Source of the DNA: Hyphomicrobium sp.
Lineage (GTDB): Bacteria > Pseudomonadota > Alphaproteobacteria > Rhizobiales > Hyphomicrobiaceae
Length of the DNA stretch: 64,000 nt
Direction of reading: 5' to 3'
Assembly (NCBI GenBank): GCA_019751875.1
Contig: JAIEMV010000004.1
Span: 1-64,000 of the forward strand
Within the stretch, counting starts at the first letter, position 1; each line of letters begins with the position of its first letter. The notes below the pieces were generated by a model that saw only the letters and a list, made by a program, of their open reading frames with translations, was not told the DNA's origin and searched no databases. The position numbers were made by a program, and so were the translations under genes. Below are positions 16,810 to 26,220 of this stretch, one piece after another.

Positions 16810-18873
16810 TCAAGGAGTTTCGTACATCTGGCGATAGACGGACGCCTGTTCTTCGGGCATGCGCGGCAGCAGCACGCGCATCGTTTCATTGCCGACGAGC
16901 TTGCCGTTGCGCTTGAAGGTCCAGTCCGAGATCATGTCGGCGGTAAACTCATAGCGCTGGCCGACTCTCACGCTCTTGACGCTCTGCGGCTGATTGCTGA
17001 TGACGCCCGAGAGCTTGCCGCCGTCACGCTTGATGCGCGTCAACCAGAAGTGCTCCGTCGTGCCGTTGCCGGCGACTGCAACTTTCAGAGCGTGATCGGC
17101 TTCGCCGGGAGCCGGTGCGTCGTAGCTCTTCCAAAAGGCCGCCAGAGTGCCGCGGGCTTTTTCAATGGCGGCGTTCATCTCCTTGTCTTCCGAAAGGACC
17201 GAGATGACGCGCTCCTTCGGGGCAGATGGTGCAACAGGAGCCGGCTTTTCGACCGCAGGCGGCTCGACGGCGGCGACCTTGGTTTCCTGCGTTGGCGTGA
17301 CTTTGACGTCAGCGGGTTTCTGAGAGGCGACTGGGGCCGGGGCAGGCACTTTGGCTTCCGGTTTTACCATTGGCGCCATTGCGTCCTGCGTCGCCGGCTT
17401 GGCGGGTAAAGCGGCCGGCGTCTTTGGCGTTTCGAGAGCGGCGATCTGCTGCGGCGGTTGCGAGAGCGCGACGGGTGCCGGCGTAGCAACTTCTGTCTTG
17501 GTTTGCGCTGTGATGGCGGGGGCGCTCTCGACCGGCGGCAGGGGCTTTGCCGCGACGATCGCGGCAGGCTTCGTTTCGACCACAGCCGCCGGCTTTGCAT
17601 CCGTCACGGTCGGCGCACTGGGAGCGTTGGGTTTGGCTTCGGCGGCGATGGCAGGTTTTGCGACAGGTGGCGTCTCGCGCTTGGCCTCAGCAGCCACGGT
17701 CTTGGTCGCGACGGGCGGCAAGGGCTTCACTTCGTTGACGACGGGGGCCTTGGCTTCGACCGGTGCAGCGGCCGGCTTCGTTTCAGCCAACGCCGCCGGC
17801 TTGGCGTCTGCCGAGACGGACGGCGTCGCCTGTGCGATAGCGACGGGCTTGGCTTCAACAACGGGCTTGGCTGCTTCCACGACAGATTTTTCTTCCGCCG
17901 TTTTTACAGGCGTGACGGCCGCCGGTGCTGAGGGCTTCGCGTCGACCTTGGTTGCCGGCGCGGGTTCGATCGCTTTCGGAGCGCTGGCGGGCTCGTTCGC
18001 CTTCGGTGCGCTGGAGGGTTTGCTTGCCTTCGGCGCTCTGGCGGGATCCGTTTCGACGGCCGCCTGCTGCACTGCTTGCGCCTTCGCAACAGCGCGGTCC
18101 CGGTTGATCTTGTCCATCCAGTCGCCGGAGGCCGCAGACTTCGGGGCGGGCGCTTCGGCGCCGGCGGGGGCTTGAGCGACGGTCGTCATCCACTCGCCTA
18201 CGGTGGCAGCTACGGGCTTGTCAGCCGAATAGGGCTTCGGTGCGCTTGGGAACGAGGCGCTGTTGCCGTTGCCGCATCCTCCAACACAGCTGATCTCCAG
18301 CGCGTCAGCATTCGGTGCTGCGCCCGGAAGCGGCGTCGCATTGCGCTTGGGCAGCAGGGAAACGATCTGTGCGCTTTCTCCCGACGGGCAACCGGCGGTG
18401 CAGACGATAACGTAGCTTTCCGGGTGGGCCTCCATCAGTGGATGCAGATCGACCCGGCCCTTGTCGTTGTCATCCTTGAGCAGTTCCTTGGCGCGGCGGT
18501 CGTAGTAGTCGGGACCACGGGTGTCGAGAAGCGGGTTGGGCTTTTCTTTCTTGGGATCGGAGAGCAGCGCGCGCTTTGCCGCTTCCGGGTCGGCTCGCTC
18601 CGCGCGACTGGGCTGCGGCCGCACGGACGGAGCGGCAGACGAGCGATCCTGGGCGCCGTCAGGGTCCCTCAAGCTAGACCCGTCGGGCTCCGAGCTCCGG
18701 TCTTCGGAGATGTCATCGCTGCTGCTCGGCGGACTAACTTCCTCGTCGTTGCTCACGTCTTCTGTCCGCTGCGCCGGCTCGTCACTCAGCGCAAACGACG
18801 GAGCCGAAAATGCAAAGGCAGCTGCGGCGCAGAGTAGGCCGCCAAGGAGACGCGCGAGCACGGGTGAGGACAT
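16810..18873 (-). CDS. DUF2314 protein with long Ala/Pro/Lys-rich linker
   Basis: A 687-residue predicted secreted or membrane-anchored protein. A signal peptide (about 1-29, ending APSFALS) is followed by an acidic Ser/Asp-rich segment, then about 400 residues of low complexity made of short variants of KPAAVVETKPAAI, rich in Ala, Lys, Val, Pro and Glu. The final 110 residues form a DUF2314 domain: ARGTLAAFWKSY, EHFWLTRIKRDGGKLSG, then ADMISDWTFKRNGKLVGNET, with the conserved ISDW. DUF2314 function is unknown. The linker resembles envelope-spanning Pro/Ala-rich stretches such as that of TonB, so spanning the periplasm is an inference. Repeat-like DNA causes long spurious ORFs on the other strand. 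Confidence 0.82.
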   Translation of the reverse strand: MSSPVLARLLGGLLCAAAAFAFSAPSFALSDEPAQRTEDVSNDEEVSPPSSSDDISEDRSSEPDGSSLRDPDGAQDRSSAAPSVRPQPSRAERADPEAAKRALLSDPKKEKPNPLLDTRGPDYYDRRAKELLKDDNDKGRVDLHPLMEAHPESYVIVCTAGCPSGESAQIVSLLPKRNATPLPGAAPNADALEISCVGGCGNGNSASFPSAPKPYSADKPVAATVGEWMTTVAQAPAGAEAPAPKSAASGDWMDKINRDRAVAKAQAVQQAAVETDPARAPKASKPSSAPKANEPASAPKAIEPAPATKVDAKPSAPAAVTPVKTAEEKSVVEAAKPVVEAKPVAIAQATPSVSADAKPAALAETKPAAAPVEAKAPVVNEVKPLPPVATKTVAAEAKRETPPVAKPAIAAEAKPNAPSAPTVTDAKPAAVVETKPAAIVAAKPLPPVESAPAITAQTKTEVATPAPVALSQPPQQIAALETPKTPAALPAKPATQDAMAPMVKPEAKVPAPAPVASQKPADVKVTPTQETKVAAVEPPAVEKPAPVAPSAPKERVISVLSEDKEMNAAIEKARGTLAAFWKSYDAPAPGEADHALKVAVAGNGTTEHFWLTRIKRDGGKLSGVISNQPQSVKSVRVGQRYEFTADMISDWTFKRNGKLVGNETMRVLLPRMPEEQASVYRQMYETP

Positions 18874-18976
18874 GGAAGTTCGCCTGACGGGTAGGATCGA
18901 AAACCGTGAATGGTCCGTTACAATCGCAAACGCGAGTAAACGAAGTCCTTATGCCTCTCCCAAGCTGGGGCAGCGC

Positions 18977-19435
18977 TCAGCGCTCATGGCGGAAGATAGC
19001 CGGATCACCGGGCGCGGGATTGAGCAGCACGACGTTGCGATAGTCCGTCCCCGCGGCGGCGCGCACGATCGGCTTTTCACCGGTCGCTTGCCGGACGGGT
19101 GCGGGCTTTGGCTGTTGCGCCACAGACAAGTCGGGTTCCAAGGGAGGGCGGTCGAGTGGAACGGCGATTGCAGCTTGCGGAGGTGCAGCAGCAGAAACGA
19201 CGGGTGCGGGCGGGCTGATCGCGCCAGTTTCGAGCAGGGGCACGGATGGAACCTTCAAACCGTAATACCCGGCGATGCATGCATCGGTGCGCTTCAGTTC
19301 CTCGAGTTTGCCGAAGGGGACTTTGACGATCCGCCCGCCGTCGCACAGGTAGGCTTCATCGGCGCGAACAGCTTCGACGCCCGTCGCTGCGAGAAAGCCG
19401 AGAATGAAAAGCCCTAAGCGTGTGGTCGTATTCAT
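18977..19435 (-). CDS. Hypothetical secreted protein
   Basis: A 152-residue protein with an N-terminal signal sequence (MNTTTRLGLFILGFLAATG, cleavage probably after AVRA). The mature part starts with DEAYLCDGGRIVKVPFGKLEELKRTDACIAGYYG, shown here only by its two cysteines and the VPFG motif; these may form a disulfide. The rest is Pro/Ala-rich and ends in a short charged tail. I do not recognise the family. It sits upstream of, and on the same strand as, the DUF2314 gene with 103 bases between, so the two may be cotranscribed. Confidence 0.7.
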   Translation of the reverse strand: MNTTTRLGLFILGFLAATGVEAVRADEAYLCDGGRIVKVPFGKLEELKRTDACIAGYYGLKVPSVPLLETGAISPPAPVVSAAAPPQAAIAVPLDRPPLEPDLSVAQQPKPAPVRQATGEKPIVRAAAGTDYRNVVLLNPAPGDPAIFRHER

Positions 19436-19498
19436 GTCTGCCCCCGCGTGTCGTTGCGGGAGCAGATTACGGGACAGCCCTTAAGACCTCGTTAAGGT

Positions 19499-21124
19499 TC
19501 AAGGTGCGGTTGGATAGCGCCAATAGTCGCCCGCCGCCGTGCCGATCTTTTCCAGCAGAGGAATCCGTTTTTCGGGCGGGCGTTCGCCAGTCTGGATGAG
19601 GAGTTGCAGATCGTTCAAGAGGGCGTTGTTTTCCGCATAGCCAGAGTGATTGAGGCCCAGGCTGTCGGTGGAAACCGCGGTGACGTCGATCGTGTCGATG
19701 CCGGGCAGAACGAGAGGACCTCCGGGCGGTACGTCACCGGCGCGGGGAATTCCGCCATGGAAGCGGCGCGAGGCGTTGAGCGCGAAGTCATTCGAGGCGG
19801 CGTAGAGCGTGATGCCGCTGGCGAGGCCCTGGATTTCCTTCGCGATGTTCTCGAAGTTGTCGCGATCGACATCGGGCGCGGCGAGAATGATCTGGCTGAT
19901 GACGACGCCCGGTGGCGAGGAGGCCTTGATATCTTTCATAACCTGCAGCGCAGGCTGGTTGCCCATACTGTGGGCGATGACAGAAACCTTCTTGGCGCCA
20001 CTTTCCTTGATCACGAGATCGAAAAAGTCCCGCATGTAGGGGATCGACTGCCCGGCACTTTCGCGGTCGTAGGTGTAGCTGGAAAGGCCGCCGCCGGACG
20101 GCCAGCTGTAATGGAACGGCGCGCCGTCGAACTTCAGGTCGTACGCGATCTGGGCCGTGCGATAGATGCCATTATCGAACGTCGTGTTGTAGCCGTGGAC
20201 GAAGACCAGAGCGTGGTCCTTGTAGCGTTCCGATTTCGCAAGGCGGGCGCGCACGAGGGCGAGCAATTCCTCGCGCGTCTGGGCCTTCAGTTCCTTCATG
20301 GTGAAATGCTTGTCTGGATCTTCCGCTTCTTCGTAGAGCGTGATGTCAAAGTAAGGAATGCGAATGGCCCAGGGCCGTTCCACGGACGGCTGGACGTGCG
20401 ACTTCGGTACCGTAACGAGGGCTTGGCCGAGGATCAGCTTGCGGCCGCGGTTCGGACCATAGTCGAGGCGTTTCTCGGTCGCGGCTTCCGCTCGGTCAGT
20501 GCCGTAATAGACCGGCACGATGTCGAAGCCGGTGCGCTGCTCCTCGGCAGCGGAGTTTGTGCCAGGGGCCGGGGCTGGTGCTGGGGGAGGAGGCGGCGCG
20601 GTGGCGCTGTCACCGTCGCGGCCGCGGCCTGGCATGTCCATGGGATCGATTTCTTGGCTCGATGACGAAGACGGGGCTTCGGCTACAGATGGTGCCTCGT
20701 CGGGCGGACCTGCGCCGCCTGAAGGTTCGGGCGCACTTTCAGCAACCACCTCATCTTCCGGGGCTGCTTCCCCAACCACCACGGGCGGAGCTTCGGCCGT
20801 GGGTTCTGCGGGCTTGGCTTCGGCGGCCTTCTTAGGCCTCGGAGCGGGCTTTGCCGCCTCAGGCGCGGGCTGCGCCTCCGGCACAGGCGTTGGTGCAGGG
20901 GCAGTCTGCGGCGCGGTCGCGACGGGCCCAGTCGCCGGCGCACCAAGGTCGCTGGTCAGGACGATCAGCGCGACGGGCAGCACGATCAGCGCCACGAGAC
21001 AGAGCCGCGCGAGGCCGCGGGCGAGCTTCGGCATGGGCCGCGTCGCACTCCAGGCGAACGCGAACAGCAGCAGCACGGCCATTGCAGCCAGCGCATACTG
21101 CGCGAGTTCGGGCAGTTCTGACAT
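19499..21124 (-). CDS. Alpha/beta hydrolase (DUF900 family)
   Basis: A 541-residue protein with one or two N-terminal membrane helices (AQYALAAMAVLLLFAFAW and LARLCLVALIVLPVALIVL), a 130-residue Pro/Ala/Glu-rich linker, and a C-terminal alpha/beta hydrolase domain of the DUF900 type. VFVHGYNTTF is the oxyanion-hole strand, VSVIAHSMGNQPALQ the nucleophile elbow (Ser, in AHSMGN), and late HSGYAENN the probable catalytic His. Substrate is unknown. The start at 21124 has a run of G residues (GGGGGGAT) as ribosome binding site. The gene is divergent from meaB. Confidence 0.87.
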   Translation of the reverse strand: MSELPELAQYALAAMAVLLLFAFAWSATRPMPKLARGLARLCLVALIVLPVALIVLTSDLGAPATGPVATAPQTAPAPTPVPEAQPAPEAAKPAPRPKKAAEAKPAEPTAEAPPVVVGEAAPEDEVVAESAPEPSGGAGPPDEAPSVAEAPSSSSSQEIDPMDMPGRGRDGDSATAPPPPPAPAPAPGTNSAAEEQRTGFDIVPVYYGTDRAEAATEKRLDYGPNRGRKLILGQALVTVPKSHVQPSVERPWAIRIPYFDITLYEEAEDPDKHFTMKELKAQTREELLALVRARLAKSERYKDHALVFVHGYNTTFDNGIYRTAQIAYDLKFDGAPFHYSWPSGGGLSSYTYDRESAGQSIPYMRDFFDLVIKESGAKKVSVIAHSMGNQPALQVMKDIKASSPPGVVISQIILAAPDVDRDNFENIAKEIQGLASGITLYAASNDFALNASRRFHGGIPRAGDVPPGGPLVLPGIDTIDVTAVSTDSLGLNHSGYAENNALLNDLQLLIQTGERPPEKRIPLLEKIGTAAGDYWRYPTAP

Positions 21125-21372
21125 CAAAGATCCCCCCAGGTGTGCGGTGCAGCAGTTTAGCGGCGCCGGATAGGCGGGCAATGCCACACATCAAGCTATG
21201 CGCCGATAATGACGCCAAGACGAGGGCAGTCCGGTCACCCGTGAAAACGGCGACGGGACGCACCCGGTCCCTCTTGCGGCGCGGGGAAAACCTGCACATG
21301 GTCCCGCGTTCTTGTTCCGGCGCGCGCCGCCGGGTTGCACCTCCACTTTGCCGTCGCTGGATTCCCGCTTCT

Positions 21373-22362
21373 ATGCGCCACACGATGACCCCCGTCGAAT
21401 ATAAGGAGCGCATTCTTGCGGGTGACCGCACGGCGTTGGCTCGCGCCATCACGCTCGTAGAGAGCACGAAGGCGGCCCATAACGCCGAGGCTCAGGAACT
21501 CTTACAGATGCTGCTGCCGCATTCCGGCGGCGCGATCCGGCTCGGCATCACGGGTGTGCCGGGCGTGGGAAAATCGACCACGATCGATCAGTTGGGGACG
21601 AACCTCGTCCAGGCCGGTCACAAGGTCGCCGTATTGGCGGTGGACCCGACATCGAAGCGGACCGGCGGATCCATACTCGGCGACAAGACGCGCATGAGCC
21701 AGCTGGCGCCGTTGGCCAACGCCTTCATCCGGCCGTCTCCGACATCGGGTACACTGGGCGGCGTGACGCGCAAGACGCGCGAGACGATGGTGCTGCTGGA
21801 AGCGGCTGGATTCGATATCGTGATCGTCGAGACGGTCGGTGTCGGCCAGTCGGAAGTGGCGGTCGCCGACATGGTGGACTTCTTCCTCGTACTTCTGCTT
21901 GCCGGCGGCGGCGACGACCTGCAGGGCATCAAGAAAGGCATCATCGAACTCGCCGACATGATCGCCATCAACAAGGCGGACGGAGACAACATCACGCGCG
22001 CCAAGCGGGCGGCGAATGAATATCAGAACGCGATCGCGATCTTCACCCCGAAGTCCGCTGCGTGGCTGCCGCCGGTCGTGACCATTTCAGGCCGTACGAA
22101 CCTCGGCCTCGACGATCTGTGGGGCAAGATCGCCGAGCATCGGCAGCTCATGACTGAGAACGGCCAGTTCGCGGAGCGGCGCAAGCGTCAGGCCGTGGAA
22201 TGGATGCGCGATATGCTGAGCGATCGGCTCTTGCACGCGGTCAAGGCAAACCCGGCTGTGGCAGCCCGACTGCCGACCATTGAGAGCGACGTCCGGGAAG
22301 GGCGACTTTTTCCGACGCGCGCCGTCGATGAGATCCTCGGGCTGATGGGCTTGACGGCCTGA
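21373..22362 (+). CDS. meaB: Methylmalonyl-CoA mutase-associated GTPase MeaB
   Basis: A 329-residue G3E P-loop GTPase that protects and reloads the adenosylcobalamin cofactor of methylmalonyl-CoA mutase. The Walker A motif GVPGVGKSTTIDQLG lies near residue 60; the typical SILGDKTRM and ETVGVGQSEV (switch, with the conserved Gln-Ser-Glu) and the guanine-specificity NKAD motif follow. The upstream ORF is much longer, but only the part from MRHTMTPVEY matches the family. The Met four codons later is the alternative start. MCM itself is not in the window. The link with the B12 operon at 29-34 kb is metabolic rather than positional. Confidence 0.94.
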   Translation: MRHTMTPVEYKERILAGDRTALARAITLVESTKAAHNAEAQELLQMLLPHSGGAIRLGITGVPGVGKSTTIDQLGTNLVQAGHKVAVLAVDPTSKRTGGSILGDKTRMSQLAPLANAFIRPSPTSGTLGGVTRKTRETMVLLEAAGFDIVIVETVGVGQSEVAVADMVDFFLVLLLAGGGDDLQGIKKGIIELADMIAINKADGDNITRAKRAANEYQNAIAIFTPKSAAWLPPVVTISGRTNLGLDDLWGKIAEHRQLMTENGQFAERRKRQAVEWMRDMLSDRLLHAVKANPAVAARLPTIESDVREGRLFPTRAVDEILGLMGLTA

Positions 22363-22377
22363 CCGCGACTTTGCCGC

Positions 22378-22689
22378 TCAAAACCCACGGCGGCCGGTGG
22401 GGTTCGCCGTCAGGCAGTTTTCCTGCACGCGAATGTCACGGCCGACATAGACGCAGACGTTGCGCTTGGCGTTGGGGTTGTTGCGGATCTCTGCGAACGA
22501 GACCTTGAAACCATACTCACGCGCGACGTCCGCCAAGAGCTTATCCTCGCAATAGGGCGTTGAGATGTAGCTGCCGGCCACGAGCTGCGCGCCGTTCCGG
22601 CATTGTATGGCGGCCGACGCCGGGGTGCTGCCAGCAGCGACGAGGGTGAGGGCGGCGACGAAAGCGGCCGAGTTCGCTAAACGCTTCAT
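22378..22689 (-). CDS. Hypothetical small secreted Cys-containing protein
   Basis: A 103-residue protein with a clear signal peptide (ANSAAFVAALTLVAAGSTPA, cleavage near ASAA). The mature 75 residues contain four cysteines: one in AIQCRNG, one in STPYCEDKL, one in KRNVCVYVGRD and one in QENCLT, enough for two disulfides. I do not recognise the family, though the same Cys spacing looks conserved-type. It converges with meaB, leaving 15 bases between stops. Confidence 0.72.
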   Translation of the reverse strand: MKRLANSAAFVAALTLVAAGSTPASAAIQCRNGAQLVAGSYISTPYCEDKLLADVAREYGFKVSFAEIRNNPNAKRNVCVYVGRDIRVQENCLTANPTGRRGF

Positions 22690-22821
22690 TTTGGTCTCCG
22701 AAAGTCTATGAGCCAGCGCTCAGCGATTGATTTGGGTAGGAATACTCTGTCCGCGACGCGCGTGCAATTGACAGGGGTTTAAGTTTCCGTCATCCGCCGG
22801 ACAAGGTCAGGAGCGCGCACG

Positions 22822-23793
22822 ATGATCAATGTCTACGACTGCCGGAACGGATTGCTCGTCAAACTGGGTGAGGGTGCCTCTGTTGGACCGGAAACCGTCT
22901 GGATAGATCTCGTCAATCCCACACCGGAGGACGAAGCCGCCATCGAGAGGGCTTTAGGCCTGGACGTTCCGACGCGCGACGAGGCACGCGAGATCGAGGC
23001 GTCAAGTCGCTTCTATGAGGAAGACGGCGGCACGTTCATGACCACCTCGATCATCTACTTCCCCGACAAGACAACGCCCACCACCGGCTCAGTCACATTC
23101 ATCTTGAAAGAGAGCCGGCTGGTCACGGTGCGCTACGTCGAGCCGCGCGCGTTTCCCGTGTTTGCCAGCCGAGCCGAGAAGGGTGCCGTCTCATGCAATT
23201 CCGGTGGTACGGTCATGATCGGGCTCGTTGAAACGATCGTCGACCGCACCGCCGACGTCATCGAACGTATCCAGGATGACGTGGAAAAGCTCACCCACAA
23301 CGTGTTCAACCTGAACACCCAGAGGCGCGACAGTTCCCGGCGCCTGGATGTCCTTTTGCGGAGTACTGGAAAAGAGGGCGATCTGGTCGCGCGGGTTCTG
23401 GAAAGCGCCACTTCGCTGGATCGCACGATGCACTACTTTCGCGAGGCCGCACGAGATCGCGGTTTCGATCCGCGCGTGCTCGAACGGCTCGACATCGCAC
23501 AGCGCGACAATCATTCGCTGATGGAGCACACGCGGTTTCTGACGAACAGGATCAGCTTTCTGCTGGAAGCAACGCTCGGCATGATCTCGACCGAGCAAAA
23601 CCAGATCATCAAGCTGTTCTCAGTGATGGCGGTGATGCTGATGCCGCCGACCCTGGTCGCGTCCATCTACGGCATGAATTTCCGCCACATGCCGGAGCTC
23701 GAATGGGATTACGGGTATCCTCTTGCCCTCGTCGCGATGGTGCTCGCTGCGGTCATTCCCTTTCTTTACTTCCGCCGCAAGGGCTGGCTGTAG
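22822..23793 (+). CDS. corA: CorA family magnesium transporter
   Basis: A 323-residue divalent-cation channel of the CorA/2-TM-GxN family. The C-terminus has two membrane helices, with the signature YGMNFRHMPELEW (GMN selectivity loop) between them and a final basic RRKGWL. The N-terminal cytoplasmic funnel domain contains WIDLVNPTPEDEAAIERALG, typical of CorA. Length is normal for alphaproteobacterial CorA. It ends only 4 bases from the stop of chrA, which is on the opposite strand. Confidence 0.94.
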   Translation: MINVYDCRNGLLVKLGEGASVGPETVWIDLVNPTPEDEAAIERALGLDVPTRDEAREIEASSRFYEEDGGTFMTTSIIYFPDKTTPTTGSVTFILKESRLVTVRYVEPRAFPVFASRAEKGAVSCNSGGTVMIGLVETIVDRTADVIERIQDDVEKLTHNVFNLNTQRRDSSRRLDVLLRSTGKEGDLVARVLESATSLDRTMHYFREAARDRGFDPRVLERLDIAQRDNHSLMEHTRFLTNRISFLLEATLGMISTEQNQIIKLFSVMAVMLMPPTLVASIYGMNFRHMPELEWDYGYPLALVAMVLAAVIPFLYFRRKGWL

Positions 23794-23797
23794 GGCG

Positions 23798-25099
23798 CTA
23801 GATCGCGCCCAGCGCATGGAGAGCGAGTGACGTGCCGCCGGTCACGGCGAGCGTCGTTGCGATGCCGCGATGCAGGCCGAAGAGCAGGATGGCGCCGAGC
23901 ACGGCAAGCGCTGCCGCATCGATGCGCAAAGTCGAGACATCCGGCCACTCGAAATGAAACGGGCCCGCGCTGACCCACTCGAGGCGTGCGAAAAGGACGT
24001 GGAGTGCGAACCAGACCGTCAAGTTCAGGATGACGCCCACGACGGCTGAGGTGATGGCACTCAGTGCCGACCGCAGTGCCGGAATGGCATTGAGCCGTTC
24101 GATGTACGGCGCGCCGACGAAGATCCACAGGAAGCAGGGTGCGAACGTCGCCCATAGCGTCACGACCGCGCCGAGGATGCCCATGACGACCGGGTTGCCG
24201 CCGCCTTCGCGAAAGGCTGCCACCGCACCGACGAATTCCGTGACAAGGATCAGAGGACCCGGCGTGGTCTCGGCGAGGCCCAATGCGTCCAGCATTTCGC
24301 CAGGCCTCAGCCAGCCATACGTCTGGACGACCTCCTGGGCGAGGTAGGCGAGCACGGCATATGCGCCGCCAAACGTGACCAAGGCAAGCTTGGAAAACAG
24401 CCACGCCAGTTCGGTCAGTACATGGTCGGCCCCAAAAAAAGCTGCAACTGCGAGAAGCGGGAGCACCCAAATAGCCGTCCAGAGGGCCAACGTGCGCAGA
24501 GTCTCCACGGGCGAGACGTGCGCATCGGTGGAAGGTGGCAACGCCGGGGCGCCGCGACCGCGAGCAAAACCGATGGCGGCCGCCACGATCACGACGACGG
24601 GAAACGGGACCGCCAGGAAAAAGATGGCCACGAAGGCAGCGGCAGCGATGGCCCAGTCCGACGTGCGGTGCAGTGCCTTCTTCGCAACCCTCAGCAGCGC
24701 CTCGATCACGATGGCGAGCACGGCGGCCTTCACGCCAAGGAAGAGAGCTTCGGCGACGGGCACGGATCCGAAGTGGGCATAGGCGAGTGCCAGCGCCAGC
24801 ATGAGGACTGCGCCGGGCAGGACGAAGAGCAAACCCGCTATGAGGCCACCGACGATTCCATGCATGCGCCAGCCGACGTACGTGGCAAGCTGCATCGCTT
24901 CAGGGCCGGGGAGCAGCATGCAGAAGTTGAGACCGGTGAGAAAGCGGTGCTCGTCGATCCACCGTTTCTCCTCGACCAGGATCCGATGCATGAGCGCGAT
25001 CTGGCCGGCCGGGCCTCCGAACGACAGGCAGCCGATGCGCGCCCACTCGCGCGTCGCTTCGGTCAGCGTCGGCTTGGCGATCTGCTGCTGATCCTTCAT
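23798..25099 (-). CDS. chrA: Chromate transporter ChrA
   Basis: A 433-residue two-domain CHR-family transporter that exports chromate in characterised members (many family members are not resistance genes). Both halves carry the expected motif: FGGPAGQIALMHRILVEEKRW in the first, FGGAYAVLAYLAQEVVQ in the second. Many hydrophobic segments follow, matching the family's 10 to 12 helices. The start at MKDQQQIAKPTL was chosen by family length. No chrB regulator is adjacent, so chromate resistance is an inference only. Confidence 0.93.
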   Translation of the reverse strand: MKDQQQIAKPTLTEATREWARIGCLSFGGPAGQIALMHRILVEEKRWIDEHRFLTGLNFCMLLPGPEAMQLATYVGWRMHGIVGGLIAGLLFVLPGAVLMLALALAYAHFGSVPVAEALFLGVKAAVLAIVIEALLRVAKKALHRTSDWAIAAAAFVAIFFLAVPFPVVVIVAAAIGFARGRGAPALPPSTDAHVSPVETLRTLALWTAIWVLPLLAVAAFFGADHVLTELAWLFSKLALVTFGGAYAVLAYLAQEVVQTYGWLRPGEMLDALGLAETTPGPLILVTEFVGAVAAFREGGGNPVVMGILGAVVTLWATFAPCFLWIFVGAPYIERLNAIPALRSALSAITSAVVGVILNLTVWFALHVLFARLEWVSAGPFHFEWPDVSTLRIDAAALAVLGAILLFGLHRGIATTLAVTGGTSLALHALGAI

Positions 25100-25638
25100 C
25101 GATGCGCGCTCTCCCCTGCGCCCGCACGCACGCTTAGTCTGTCCGCGTGACCGCTGGAAGTGGCAATTGCGGCTCAAATGGAACCGCCGTCGGATCAATC
25201 AAATGACCCTTGCCCCTATTTGGCCTTATTTTCAGAGACTTCCCGATTAGGGTTAACATGTGTTTCGGTGCGGCGCGCCGTCGCGTGCCTGATCGGCCAC
25301 AGCTCTGAAATTGCAAGATTAATTCCGATTTAGCACTGTTTTATTGAATGATGTTCAGATGGCCCGGGTTGACCCGTCCGCACGGCCGATGCTTGGTTCC
25401 CCTCACCGGAGGGGGGCGGCATCCGTTGCACCCAAAACAGTATCGGCGACGAAGGACATCCGGGTCCAGGCTCAGGTTTTACTGGAGCTGCCACGGGATC
25501 ATACGCCGGCATGACCGCTTCAGGACCCCGGAGAGGGCCTGACGGACAGGTGGCGGCGCGGGCTCAACGGCCGCGCGATCCCGGATCAAAAGGCAGCGAA
25601 CAGAGCAACCGTCGCCCGATGAGATGGAGACGTAAACG
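25100..25638. other. Intergenic region between chrA and rlpA
   Basis: 539 bases with no convincing gene. chrA and rlpA are divergent, so the promoters of both must lie here. The stretch 25181-25260 is relatively AT-rich. Small ORFs across the region have no protein-like composition. Confidence 0.4.
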
Positions 25639-26139
25639 ATGCGCATTCTGTTTGCTGCCGCGATGGCGATGGTCACCGTTGGCTTTGCCGACACACGCAC
25701 GGCCAGCGCCGCCTACGAGTGCATGGGACCTGCGGCCTCCTGCGCCAAGGCCCATAAGCACAGCCATGCCAAGAAGACCTCCTACAAGAAATCGGCCAAG
25801 AAAACCTACGGCTACAAGGCTTCCAAGAAGTCCTATTCCGCCCCTTCAGGTGGCTCGTACAGCGGCATGGCCTCTTACTATTGGCAGCCCCAGCGCGTAG
25901 CGTCGGGCGGCTGGTTTAATCCGAACGCCATGACGGCGGCTCATAAGACGCTGCCGTTCGGCACCAAGGTCCGCGTGACCAATCGCAACAACGGCCGGTC
26001 GGTCGTCGTCACGATTAACGACCGCGGTCCCTACATCAAGGGTCGCATCATCGATCTGTCCAAGGCTGCCGCTCAGCAGGTGGGCATGACAGCTTCGGGC
26101 GTGGCCCCGGTTTCGGTCGCCGTCCTCGGTCGCGGCTAA
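25639..26139 (+). CDS. rlpA: Septal ring lytic transglycosylase RlpA family protein
   Basis: A 166-residue exported protein: signal peptide (MRILFAAAMAMVTVGFA, then TRTASAA), a Lys/Ser/Tyr-rich basic linker, and a double-psi beta-barrel (DPBB) core with GMASYYW, AMTAAHKTLPFGTKVRVTN and VVTINDRGPYIKGRIIDLS. The catalytic-type Asp of NDRGP and the GRIIDLS motif are conserved. RlpA cleaves glycan strands lacking stem peptides at division septa in other bacteria. There is no SPOR domain. A strong terminator follows directly, then the palindromic repeat array. Confidence 0.92.
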   Translation: MRILFAAAMAMVTVGFADTRTASAAYECMGPAASCAKAHKHSHAKKTSYKKSAKKTYGYKASKKSYSAPSGGSYSGMASYYWQPQRVASGGWFNPNAMTAAHKTLPFGTKVRVTNRNNGRSVVVTINDRGPYIKGRIIDLSKAAAQQVGMTASGVAPVSVAVLGRG

Positions 26140-26174
26140 TCACTCCCGAGGGTTGACCCTCGATCATGAGCAGA

Positions 26175-26215
26175 AGAGCGGTAGGAAGCACAAAAGCTTC
26201 CACCGCTCTTTTTTG
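26175..26215 (+). terminator. Rho-independent terminator of rlpA
   Basis: Stem AGAGCGGT (26175-26182) pairs with ACCGCTCT (26202-26209); a second helix GGAAGC with GCTTCC lies inside, with one bulged A. The loop is ACAAAA, and the right arm runs into a T tract (26209-26214). It starts 35 bases after the rlpA stop. Confidence 0.92.
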
Positions 26216-26220
26216 TTTGG

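Noticed and set aside
17351-18175. 274-residue ORF opposite the DUF2314 gene
   Set aside because: Repetitive low-complexity DNA of the real gene produces it; composition is Ala/Gly/Ser-rich with no motif.
20520-21173. 217-residue ORF opposite the DUF900 hydrolase
   Set aside because: Antisense to a real gene with a Pro/Ala linker; no protein family features.
20851-21372. N-terminal extension of the MeaB ORF (174 residues)
   Set aside because: It is antisense to the hydrolase gene start and lacks family resemblance; MeaB length fits a start at 21373.
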